From the NCBI GenBank assembly GCA_910578815.1, contig CAJTSE010000001.1:1-64000 (forward strand): a DNA stretch of 64,000 nt. Direction: 5' to 3'. Below, piece after piece: positions 8,137 through 15,810 of this stretch. The notes under the pieces are model-generated. The model ran no database searches and had not been told where the DNA came from. It saw only the letters and a program-made list of their open reading frames with translations. The stretch is from an uncultured Acetatifactor sp. (lineage in GTDB: Bacteria > Bacillota > Clostridia > Lachnospirales > Lachnospiraceae). Each line of letters opens with the position of its first letter. Position 1 is the stretch's first letter. The position numbers and the translations under genes are program-made.

Positions 8137-8592
8137 TTAATAGTTGTAAAGATCATCCATGTTAATGCCCATATCTCTAAGCATTTCCCAGTATTGGTCA
8201 TACATGCCGGCCAAAGGCCCCTCGCCTGCCAATCCCATAAACACAAGCGCAAAATAAATCGTGCCGATGATGCCAAAAAGGATGGCAATGATGGAGCAGA
8301 CAAGACCGCCAATGCCAATGCCGGAGCGATTCCTTTTATTCCCGATCAGCGCCAGGATTAAGCCGATGATACCAAAGAGGAGTCCTACCACTCCGTAACA
8401 GCAGCATCCGAGTATACCCAGAATACCCAGAATAAGACTAGCAATCTGAAAACCGTTGGCTCCCTCAGGCCGAGTCTGCTGAGGAGGTGCCTGATACTGC
8501 TGGGTACTGGCCGTGTAATCCTGATAATAATTTCCCGACTGCCCGTTACTGCCCCCCCCATTTTGCTGATTTACATAATTTTGATCATCCAT
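8137..8592 (-). CDS. DUF4190-like small membrane protein with Gln/Asn-rich N-terminus
   Basis: About 151 residues. The hydrophilic N-terminal tail is rich in Q, N, G and P (QYQAPPQQ), followed by two transmembrane helices around a KRNRSG turn (IASLILGILGILGCCCYG; IGGLVCSIIAILFGIIG). This is the DUF4190 layout, of unknown function. I prefer the start MDDQN, four codons inside the longest frame, because GGGGAATCTT precedes it at good spacing. It has its own promoter and is cotranscribed with the DUF2752 gene. Confidence 0.75.
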   Translation of the reverse strand: MDDQNYVNQQNGGGSNGQSGNYYQDYTASTQQYQAPPQQTRPEGANGFQIASLILGILGILGCCCYGVVGLLFGIIGLILALIGNKRNRSGIGIGGLVCSIIAILFGIIGTIYFALVFMGLAGEGPLAGMYDQYWEMLRDMGINMDDLYNY

Positions 8593-8639
8593 AAGATTCC
8601 CCATGCCTTTCCGATAATTTGTATAAAATAATATTTATT

Positions 8640-8668
8640 ATTGTAACGTACTTCCCGATTTTTTTCAA
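8640..8668 (-). promoter_or_regulatory. Promoter of the DUF4190-DUF2752 pair
   Basis: TTGAAA - 17 nt - TACAAT on the minus strand, about 48 nt upstream of the start codon. Both hexamers match sigma-A consensus at five of six positions. Confidence 0.65.
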
Positions 8669-8750
8669 TCATGAATTTCGTCTAAGTACATGAAATGGTA
8701 AAAACGTTTGAGCCGTTAAGCGAATTGTTATAAAATCCACGGTTTGTGAA

Positions 8751-8779
8751 TTGTAAATATCTGTAAGTTGTGCTATGAT
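8751..8779 (+). promoter_or_regulatory. Promoter of the glycan operon
   Basis: TTGTAA - 17 nt - TATGAT on the plus strand. The leader between this and the aminotransferase start is about 110 nt and contains three small hairpins. Confidence 0.6.
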
Positions 8780-8789
8780 GATAGCCGAA

Positions 8790-8880
8790 TGAGCTTCGCT
8801 CAAGGCCCGGCAGGCTGCAGGACGAGCTGCAGCGAAGCGGCGGCATTTCGCATCTGGATTTAAGTCGCGGCAAAGCCGCG
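8790..8880 (+). repeat. Cluster of three short GC hairpins in the leader
   Basis: TGAGC-TTC-GCTCA (8790-8802), GCTGCA-8 nt-TGCAGC (8814-8833) and CGCGGC-AAA-GCCGCG (8866-8880) follow one another. The last ends 4 nt before the GGAGG ribosome site of the aminotransferase, so it could influence initiation. A related pair of hairpins occurs before the GT-C gene of the same operon. Confidence 0.6.
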
Positions 8881-8894
8881 GCATGGAGGTTAGT

Positions 8895-10004
8895 ATGACG
8901 GAAAAAATCATGCCCAATCGTCTGGATCGGGGCTTTTTAAAGTATCAACAGGAATTAGAGGCCAAGGCACTGGAGGTCCTGAGGTCCGGATGGTATGTTT
9001 TGGGGCCTGAGGTGGAAAGCTTTGAGCGGGAATTTGCGGAATATGCAGGGGCCGGATATTGCGTGGGCTTAGCCAGCGGCCTGGATGCACTGTGGCTGGC
9101 CTTTCGCATATTAGGCATCGGCAGCGGAGATGAGGTGATTGTACCGGCCAATACTTATATTGCCAGCGTGATGGGAATTACAATCAACGGTGCCACACCT
9201 GTTTTTGTGGAACCAGATACCTATTATAATCTGGACGCCTCTCTTCTGGAAGAACATCTCACTTTAAAAACAAAAGCCGTTCTGGCAGTGCATTTATACG
9301 GACAGGCCTGCGATATGGAGGGGATTCTTCGTTTCTGCAGGAAGCACCGTCTGCGGCTGATTGAAGACTGCGCCCAGTCCCACGGTGCCTGCTTTAAGGG
9401 ACAGATCACCGGCACCTTTGGCGATATTGGCTGTTTTTCCTTCTATCCGTCCAAAAATCTCGGAGCTTTTGGAGACGCAGGAGCCATTATAACGGACGAT
9501 AAAGAGATTGCCTCAGCCATGAAAATTTACCGAAATTACGGCAGTGAAAAACGCTACTATAACAAGGTAGTAGGAGCTAATTCACGTTTGGACGAGCTTC
9601 AGGCCGGACTGCTCCGGATACGCCTGAAGCATTTGACAACACTGAACGAAGAAAGAAAAAAACTGGCGGACCGCTACAGTCACGAACTTGATAACTCTCG
9701 GTTCATTCTTCCACAGGTCAGAGAAGGCGCAGAAAGCGTATGGCATCAATATGTAATCAGGACGAAAAGGCGTGACGAGTTGATGCAGTATCTGGACCAA
9801 AAAGGAATCGGAACCCTCATCCACTACCCTGTCCCTCCGCATCTGTCCGAGGCGTATGCCTTTCTTGGACATCATCCGGGAGATTATCCCATTACCGAAG
9901 AATACGCGGACACGGTTTTATCCCTTCCCATGTACAACGGAATGACCAAACAGGAACAGGATTTTGTCATCAACACACTCAATTCCTTTGAAAAAGATAA
10001 ATAA
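8895..10004 (+). CDS. DegT/DnrJ/EryC1 family sugar-nucleotide aminotransferase (FdtB/QdtB-like)
   Basis: A PLP-dependent aminotransferase acting on nucleotide-linked keto-sugars. About 369 residues from the ATG after GGAGGTTAGT. Visible motifs are the cofactor region ASGLDALWLAFR, the substrate-facing EDCAQSHGA, and the Schiff-base lysine in FYPSKNLGAFGDAGA (about residue 188). The next gene is a 3,4-ketoisomerase of the FdtA/QdtA type. That pairing points to a 3-amino-3,6-dideoxyhexose such as dTDP-Fuc3N or dTDP-Qui3N (inference). No N-acetyltransferase partner and no dTDP-glucose synthesis genes are present in the window, so the sugar may remain unacetylated or be finished elsewhere. Confidence 0.9.
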   Translation: MTEKIMPNRLDRGFLKYQQELEAKALEVLRSGWYVLGPEVESFEREFAEYAGAGYCVGLASGLDALWLAFRILGIGSGDEVIVPANTYIASVMGITINGATPVFVEPDTYYNLDASLLEEHLTLKTKAVLAVHLYGQACDMEGILRFCRKHRLRLIEDCAQSHGACFKGQITGTFGDIGCFSFYPSKNLGAFGDAGAIITDDKEIASAMKIYRNYGSEKRYYNKVVGANSRLDELQAGLLRIRLKHLTTLNEERKKLADRYSHELDNSRFILPQVREGAESVWHQYVIRTKRRDELMQYLDQKGIGTLIHYPVPPHLSEAYAFLGHHPGDYPITEEYADTVLSLPMYNGMTKQEQDFVINTLNSFEKDK

Positions 10005-10030
10005 TGCGCATACAAAACACGGAGGCAGAT

Positions 10031-10480
10031 ATGAAACTGCAGGAGCAATATAAAATCATCGAGTTTACGGACCTCGGCGACGAAAGGGGTAATCTGGTTG
10101 TCATTGAAGGGGACGGAATGGATATTCCGTTCGAAATTAAGCGGGTTTTTTATATTTATGGTTCGGATTCGGAAGTCATAAGAGGCCAGCATGCAAACCG
10201 AGAAACGGAGTTTTTACTAGTAAATGTATCCGGTACCAGCAAGGTAAAAATTGATAATGGCACGGAGTCTGAGGTTATCCTGTTAAACAGGCCCCGAATG
10301 GGACTGTACCTTTCCTCCATGGTCTGGAAGGACATGTATGATTTTTCGGAGGATTCCGTTCTGCTGGTGCTGGCCAGCAAGCATTATGATGCCTCAGAAT
10401 ATATCCGGGATTACTCGGATTATCTGGCAGAGCTGAAAAAAAGATATTATGAAGCCCAAATTTACGAGGTGAAGTCATGA
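10031..10480 (+). CDS. Sugar 3,4-ketoisomerase (FdtA/QdtA/WxcM-like cupin)
   Basis: A cupin enzyme isomerising dTDP-4-keto-6-deoxyglucose to the 3-keto form, the substrate for the adjacent aminotransferase. 149 residues from the ATG with GGAGGCAGAT upstream. Family marks are DERGNLVVIEG, the FEIKRVFYIYG strand, GQHANRETEFLL with a metal-like/catalytic His, and RPRMGLYLSSMVWKDMYDF. It overlaps the next gene by 4 nt (ATGA), so coupling is tight. Whether the product is galacto (FdtA) or gluco (QdtA) configured cannot be decided by eye. Confidence 0.9.
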   Translation: MKLQEQYKIIEFTDLGDERGNLVVIEGDGMDIPFEIKRVFYIYGSDSEVIRGQHANRETEFLLVNVSGTSKVKIDNGTESEVILLNRPRMGLYLSSMVWKDMYDFSEDSVLLVLASKHYDASEYIRDYSDYLAELKKRYYEAQIYEVKS

Positions 10481-11445
10481 GCAAGCTTTCGATTGTTGTT
10501 CCGGTATATTATAACGAAGATACCCTGATGGATCTGTATGAGGACATGTCGGCTAAAATTTTGGACAGGCTGGAGGACTATGAGATCGTTTTTGTAGATG
10601 ACGGTTCCGGTGACAGCTCCTGGGAGATCATGAATCAAATCCGAGATCTTGACAGCCATGTACGGCTGGTAAGACTGTCCCGCAATTTTGGCGAACATGC
10701 AGCACTCCTTGCGGGGCTTTCCGTCTGCACGGGGGACTGCGCCGTTACAAAGCAGGCGGATCTGCAGGAAGACTCAACACTTATTCTTTCAATGTATGAG
10801 AGCTGGAAAAAGGGAAACAAAGTGGTTTTGGCAGTCAGAAGGTCACGAGATGAAAACCGTGTAAAGGTATTCTTTGCCAATATGTATTACCGTCTAGTCA
10901 GAAAATTTGTGAATAAGAATATGCCTGCAGGCGGCTGTGACTGCTATCTGATTGACAGGCAGGTTATCGAAGTGCTGGAGCGGTTGGACGAGAAAAATTC
11001 CAGTCTGACCCTGCAGGTGCTGTGGGCAGGTTTTCGGACAGACATGGTTTATTTTGACCGCAGGGACCGTGAAAAGGGAGAATCCCGTTGGACCCTTTCC
11101 AAAAAAATCAAGCTGGTTATGGATTCCATGATGAGCTTTTCCTACGTTCCCATTCGTTTCATGTCCGTAGCAGGCGTACTCTTCAACGTTTGCGCCGTCG
11201 TCCTCTTTATCTGCGTTTTGACGGAATATTTTACCAGGGGAACACCCATAGCGGGCTGGTCCTCCTTAATGTGTGTTGTCCTATGTTCTTCAGGTCTGAT
11301 TCTGCTGATGCTGGGAATTCTGGGTGAATACTTATGGCGGGCTTTGGATGCCGCCAGAAAGCGCCCTCCCTTCATTATTGACCAAGAGCTTTCGCCAAAG
11401 GATCAGGACCGGGCCCGTCAGAACGATGAAGCTCAGAATTTGTGA
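10477..11445 (+). CDS. GT2 glycosyltransferase with two C-terminal membrane helices (GtrB/DPM-like)
   Basis: 322 residues. The GT-A domain starts LSIVVPVYYNEDTL, has the UDP/undecaprenyl-phosphate type motif FVDDGSGDSSWE and the acceptor-region SRNFGEHAALLAG, then two transmembrane helices after SYVPIRFMSVAG. Such enzymes charge undecaprenyl phosphate with one sugar for extracytoplasmic transfer, which fits the downstream GT-C and GtrA genes. The usual DxD segment DADLQ-PP reads KQADLQEDS, so the first Asp is Gln. The stop codon overlaps a GACGC-TGC-GCGTC hairpin. Confidence 0.9.
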   Translation: MSKLSIVVPVYYNEDTLMDLYEDMSAKILDRLEDYEIVFVDDGSGDSSWEIMNQIRDLDSHVRLVRLSRNFGEHAALLAGLSVCTGDCAVTKQADLQEDSTLILSMYESWKKGNKVVLAVRRSRDENRVKVFFANMYYRLVRKFVNKNMPAGGCDCYLIDRQVIEVLERLDEKNSSLTLQVLWAGFRTDMVYFDRRDREKGESRWTLSKKIKLVMDSMMSFSYVPIRFMSVAGVLFNVCAVVLFICVLTEYFTRGTPIAGWSSLMCVVLCSSGLILLMLGILGEYLWRALDAARKRPPFIIDQELSPKDQDRARQNDEAQNL

Positions 11446-11493
11446 CGCTGCGCGTCTCAAAGTTCCCGCAGATTTAGATGCCGCTTGCGCGGC
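11444..11493 (+). repeat. Two short GC hairpins between glycosyltransferase genes
   Basis: GACGC-TGC-GCGTC (11444-11456, overlapping the stop codon) and GCCGC-TTGC-GCGGC (11480-11493, ending 7 nt before the GAGAGG site). Layout and flanks (CGCA-GATTTA-hairpin-GG) resemble the cluster ahead of the aminotransferase. Confidence 0.6.
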
Positions 11494-11508
11494 GGAATGA
11501 GAGGAAGC

Positions 11509-13224
11509 ATGACAAAACGGCAATGGAACATTCTTTTCGCCATACTTTTTTTAGGCAGCGCGCTGGCCGCCGTAAAGCTGATCTTTTTTGATTATACCAT
11601 GGATGAGGAATATCAGCTGATGATGAGCTACCGCATCCTGCGCGGTGACCATCTCTTTCGGGAAATGTGGGAGCCGCATCAAACCTCCGCCTTTTTGTGT
11701 GCCGGACTGATGTGGATATACAGGACACTGACCGGGACTTATACGGGCATTCTTTTGTTTCTACGGCTGTGTACAACATTTATTCAAATTGCTCTTGGCC
11801 GGTACCTGTATCGGATATTATCAAAACGATTGGATAGAAATTATGCGCTGCTCTGCGCCTTGATTTACTTTAATTCCGTACCCAAAATTATCCAGATTCC
11901 GGACTTTTCTAATATGCAGCTATGGTTCTTTACCCTGACTGTACTGTTGCTGATGCAGTATTACCTGCAAGCGGAGCCGGAAAAGAGAAAAAAAGGGTTC
12001 CTCGTTTTCATCGCGGGCATCTGTATGGCATTGGAAGTCCTCTCCTACCCTTCCTGTATTATTTTGTTCCCTTTTTTCCTAATCTGCATTTACCGCTATT
12101 CGAAACAGACAAGATGGCGGGATATAGGATTATTTTGCGGTGCCTGCGCCGTAAGCGCCGGTATCTGGCTGTTTATAGTCCTGCGCCATGTGAAGGCCGA
12201 TGAACTGCTGCGCAATGTGAAATATCTGCTGGATTTTGATCTGACCCACGAGATTTCGGGGGCAACGGCAGGCAAGCTGCAGGATATTCTTTCCAATTTG
12301 TGGGGCGGCTTTGGGTTTATACTGTTGACCTGTGCCTTAAGCCTTCCTGCTCTGGCAATGATTCGGGTCAGAAACCGAAATATGGAAAAACGGCAGTACT
12401 TTTTAATATTTTTGATAATGCCGGTATTTGTTTCGGTATGTATTCAGGAGTACCTTTGGATATTTAAAAAAAGTGGATACGAGGTCTGGCAGCTGCATCT
12501 GCTTTTACTGCTGTTTTCCGGTCTGCTTGCCTGTCCTTTCGCCGGAAAGAAACGGAACTACTTTATCATGGGAATTATCGGCACACTTCTTTCTTTATTG
12601 GCCGTGATTTATATCAGCGATCTGGAAATGTTTTATGCACTGCCACATGGCATATTGGGAGGGACATTTTGCGCCGTTATCTTAGTTCTTGCCCTGGAAA
12701 ACACGCTGCAGAAGTCCGCCGGCAAATGGATCTGTTTTCTGCTGGTCAGTCTATGCGTCGTCAGCATTACAGGAAAGGGCTATACCCTTCGGGCAGGCCG
12801 GGATTATAATGTGATTACGGATACAAAGGGCATTATGCGGCATGGGCCGGCTGCCGGGATTTTATCCGATTATATGAACTGCTATATCTATAATTGCAAC
12901 TTTGAAGATTTTAATACTTATGTGAATCCAGACGATGTGGTGTTGATTGTGACGAATATGGTCATGTCGGCAGGCACCACTCCCTATATGATCGCCGGCG
13001 CAGAAGTGGCGCACTACTCCATTGTAGACCCTACCGCTTATGATGAAAGACTGCTTACCTATTGGGAGCTGTATCCCGAAAAGCGTCCCAATGTAATTGT
13101 GACCGATTGCTGGTACGGCCAGCTGATGGAGGATCAAAACAGCTGGATTATGCAGTATATCGAAAATGAATTCGGTTATCGTCAGGTAAATGACGGCAGA
13201 TATGTACGGTTTTACAGGAAATAA
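11509..13224 (+). CDS. Polytopic membrane glycosyltransferase, GT-C fold-like
   Basis: 571 residues from the ATG preceded by GAGAGGAAGC. There are about 11-12 hydrophobic helices followed by a soluble C-terminal part (about residues 425-571). The first periplasm-side loop carries an acidic pair in DYTMDEEYQLMM and then EMWEPHQTSAF, as in lipid-linked-sugar GT-C enzymes (GT39/ArnT/PMT type). It follows a GT2 that probably makes the lipid-linked donor and precedes a GtrA protein. This is the three-part arrangement known from serotype-converting systems, where the third protein transfers the sugar outside the membrane. The acceptor is unknown. Confidence 0.75.
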   Translation: MTKRQWNILFAILFLGSALAAVKLIFFDYTMDEEYQLMMSYRILRGDHLFREMWEPHQTSAFLCAGLMWIYRTLTGTYTGILLFLRLCTTFIQIALGRYLYRILSKRLDRNYALLCALIYFNSVPKIIQIPDFSNMQLWFFTLTVLLLMQYYLQAEPEKRKKGFLVFIAGICMALEVLSYPSCIILFPFFLICIYRYSKQTRWRDIGLFCGACAVSAGIWLFIVLRHVKADELLRNVKYLLDFDLTHEISGATAGKLQDILSNLWGGFGFILLTCALSLPALAMIRVRNRNMEKRQYFLIFLIMPVFVSVCIQEYLWIFKKSGYEVWQLHLLLLLFSGLLACPFAGKKRNYFIMGIIGTLLSLLAVIYISDLEMFYALPHGILGGTFCAVILVLALENTLQKSAGKWICFLLVSLCVVSITGKGYTLRAGRDYNVITDTKGIMRHGPAAGILSDYMNCYIYNCNFEDFNTYVNPDDVVLIVTNMVMSAGTTPYMIAGAEVAHYSIVDPTAYDERLLTYWELYPEKRPNVIVTDCWYGQLMEDQNSWIMQYIENEFGYRQVNDGRYVRFYRK

Positions 13225-13266
13225 CGGAATAATAAAAGTGGACTGATGGAGCAGAAAGAGGCGGAT

Positions 13267-13749
13267 ATGAAGCAGTTTTTAAAATTTGGCCTGGTGGGAT
13301 TAAGCAATACCTTAATCAGTGAGATGATCTATGTAGTGATCGTCTGCCTGAAGGGGCATTATTTGCTTGCAAGCACCACCGGATTTGTTCTCAGCGTATT
13401 TAATGCCTATTACTGGAACAGCAGATATGTTTTCAAGGAGGATGATTCCCGTGAAAAAAGGATTTGGTGGAAGGTACTGTTTAAGACCTTCCTCTCCTAT
13501 CTGTGGGGCTTTGTGGCAAATCTGCTGTTACTGGCCTTCTGGATTGATCTGCTTCATATTGGAAATTATATGGAGCCTCTGGCCGAGCTTTTAAGGAGCT
13601 GGAATATCCGTGTTCTGGACGCGCAGACCCTGGGCAGCCTGTTGGCAGAGGGTATCAATCTGATCCTGGTGCTGCCCCTAAACTTTTTTCTCAATAAATT
13701 TTGGGCATTCCGGCAGAAACAGTGCCAGGATGCAGATACTGATTGCTGA
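13267..13749 (+). CDS. GtrA-family membrane protein (probable lipid-linked sugar flippase)
   Basis: About 160 residues with four transmembrane helices. Family signatures are KFGLVGLSNTLISE near the start and LVLPLNFFLNKFWAFR at the end. The start MKQFLKF follows AGAGGCGGAT; an in-frame ATG seven codons upstream is weaker. GtrA proteins are thought to move undecaprenyl-phosphate-linked sugars across the membrane, matching the GT2 and GT-C genes upstream. It is the last gene of the glycan operon. Confidence 0.88.
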   Translation: MKQFLKFGLVGLSNTLISEMIYVVIVCLKGHYLLASTTGFVLSVFNAYYWNSRYVFKEDDSREKRIWWKVLFKTFLSYLWGFVANLLLLAFWIDLLHIGNYMEPLAELLRSWNIRVLDAQTLGSLLAEGINLILVLPLNFFLNKFWAFRQKQCQDADTDC

Positions 13750-13902
13750 TTTCTCCGCTTTCTAAAAATTTTCACCGTAAGTCTTTAACCGCTATCAATT
13801 CCAGGGTACTATATGAACAAGAAGAGCAAAACACAGGCCTGTGAACAATATCGCTCTCCTGACCGAAAACTGTCAACCGTCATATTTCGAGGTGAAAACG
13901 CC

Positions 13903-15492
13903 ATGGAACAAAATCTGATTGTCGATTTTGTACAGGAGAACATGAAGACAATTTATACTTATGCCCTCTCGCGGGTTTCAAACAGGGAGGACGCGGAGGA
14001 CCTGGCCGGAGATATTCTGCTGGCACTGCTCTCCTGCGCTTCCCGGCTGCGGAACGAGGATGCCCTGTACGGATTTATCTGGTCTGTGGCCGGAAATACT
14101 TACAAAAAGTTCCTGGGCAGGAAGAACAGACATGATACAAATCCCTTGTCTCAGGATGACCTGGAACATCTGGCTGATCCGGCAGACTTTACGCTGGAAC
14201 TGGAGCTGGAAGAAGACCGTCGGGAATTACTGGTAAAACTGCGCAGGGAATTGTCCCTCCTTTCCCGTGAATACCGTGAGTGTACCTTATGTTATTATTT
14301 CCAGGGGCTTTCTTGTCAGGAAACTGCAAAAAAAATGGGGCTTTCCCTTGATATGACCAAATATTACCTGTTTAAAACCAGGAAACTATTGAGAGAGGGA
14401 ATCGGAATGGAACGAGAATATGGAACAAAAAGCTATCAGCCCGCAAAATTTACCTTCCGCACACTTTTTGCCGGCAGCTATAACAGAGAGTATGTGAATC
14501 TGTTTAATCGGCTGCTTCCCGGCAACATTCTGCACAGCGCTTATTACAGCCCCGTGACCGTCCGGGAGCTGGCGCTGGAGACAGGCATACCCACTGCTTA
14601 TCTGGAGGACGAGGTGGCCCTGCTTGTAAAATACGGCCTGCTGAATTTACTGGCTCCCGGAGAAAAATCCGGCAAAGAAGTTCCCGGCGGCAAGGAGCAT
14701 ACTCCGTCCGGCAGGGATCGTTACCAGACAAATATGATCCTGTATACAGAGGAATACATGGATGAGCTGTATGAAAAACTGACTGCTCTCTGCACCGAAC
14801 CGCTTACTGCTGTCCTGACCGCCATGCGCGGGGAGCTGGACGCATTAAAGGCCATCGGCTTTCGCGGCGCTGACCTGGCGGATGATCGACTGCTCTGGTC
14901 CTTGCTCTGGCTGGTACTGCACCGGGGCAATCAGCGTAACAATGAGCAATATTCCTATCGGATGCTTTATGACCATGCCGCAGGAATCAATGTAGGAATC
15001 ATCAATCCTGTTGAAACGGAAAGTCCCTTTACCACCTATGGCTTTGCGGGATACTCCCGCATTGATGAAAATTATGCCGCCGCTTTTGCAGATTTCGGCA
15101 TCCTGCCTGCTAAAAACCGTTATCTGCAGCAGAATATACAGACTGTGAAGGAAGCTGTCTATGCAGGCTCCGGAGAATATATCCTCTTTCAGGGGACACA
15201 GCTGTCGGAGATTGAACGGCTATTGCAGCCTCAGATTCTGGCCATGGCCAATCTGTATGAGCGAATGATCTTTATGGCACAGGATCTGCTTTGTTCTCAT
15301 GCTCCGGAAAGCGTTGCGGGCCTGATTCCCAACGTCGTCGGAAAGACCCTGTTCTTCGACACGGTGGGCCTGCTTGGCAAATGCGCCTTAGACAGCGGCG
15401 TCCTGAAGCTGCCGGACACGGAATATCCCCTGGCAGTATTTCTATACAGTACAAATGCGGATTCTTGGGAACTGAAGGATAACCAAAACTGA
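13903..15492 (+). CDS. ECF-type sigma factor with a long C-terminal extension
   Basis: 529 residues from the ATG after GAGGTG. Residues about 5-75 match sigma region 2 (YALSRVSNREDAEDLAGDI) and about 115-175 match region 4 (LSREYRECTLCYYFQGLSCQ then an HTH ending LFKTRKLLREG). The remaining about 350 residues are unlike ordinary ECF factors, which total about 180. They begin with a possible winged-helix stretch (TVRELALETGIPTAYLEDEV) and continue as a globular domain I do not recognise. No anti-sigma gene lies next to it, so the extension may sense or gate activity itself (inference). A strong terminator follows. Confidence 0.8.
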   Translation: MEQNLIVDFVQENMKTIYTYALSRVSNREDAEDLAGDILLALLSCASRLRNEDALYGFIWSVAGNTYKKFLGRKNRHDTNPLSQDDLEHLADPADFTLELELEEDRRELLVKLRRELSLLSREYRECTLCYYFQGLSCQETAKKMGLSLDMTKYYLFKTRKLLREGIGMEREYGTKSYQPAKFTFRTLFAGSYNREYVNLFNRLLPGNILHSAYYSPVTVRELALETGIPTAYLEDEVALLVKYGLLNLLAPGEKSGKEVPGGKEHTPSGRDRYQTNMILYTEEYMDELYEKLTALCTEPLTAVLTAMRGELDALKAIGFRGADLADDRLLWSLLWLVLHRGNQRNNEQYSYRMLYDHAAGINVGIINPVETESPFTTYGFAGYSRIDENYAAAFADFGILPAKNRYLQQNIQTVKEAVYAGSGEYILFQGTQLSEIERLLQPQILAMANLYERMIFMAQDLLCSHAPESVAGLIPNVVGKTLFFDTVGLLGKCALDSGVLKLPDTEYPLAVFLYSTNADSWELKDNQN

Positions 15493-15531
15493 AAAACTCG
15501 ACCCGGTCAGAATTTCACCTAAGAATCAAGC

Positions 15532-15564
15532 AGGGACAGACGCCGATGGTGCCTGTCCCTTTTT
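15532..15564 (+). terminator. Rho-independent terminator after the sigma factor gene
   Basis: AGGGACAG pairs with CTGTCCCT, extended inward by ACGCC/GGTGC with one mismatch and one wobble, loop GAT, then TTTTT. The rest of the 318-nt gap to the chemoreceptor holds an AT-rich promoter region and an otherwise featureless leader. Confidence 0.9.
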
Positions 15565-15629
15565 GGTGCATGTCATTTAAAAGTCACTGTAAAAAAATAA
15601 TAAATTTTATATATAATTTCCCAAAAATA

Positions 15630-15638
15630 TGCTATAAT
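15630..15638 (+). promoter_or_regulatory. Candidate extended -10 promoter of the chemoreceptor
   Basis: TGC-TATAAT is a perfect -10 with the TGn extension; the -35 (TATATA, 17 nt upstream) is poor. The leader is about 165 nt. No motility sigma-D type promoter was seen. Confidence 0.5.
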
Positions 15639-15810
15639 AAAAGAGCAACTATAAACCATTAATAATTTAGATGACTATATTTCTTTATCAAAAAATCGTT
15701 TCCACTAATCTTTCACTACTCGCACCTATTCGATTTCAGGTCGTTTATCTATTTTATTAATCCGGCATACTAACAAGAAGCTTAAGGTTAAACGGAAAGG
15801 AGCGATTAGT

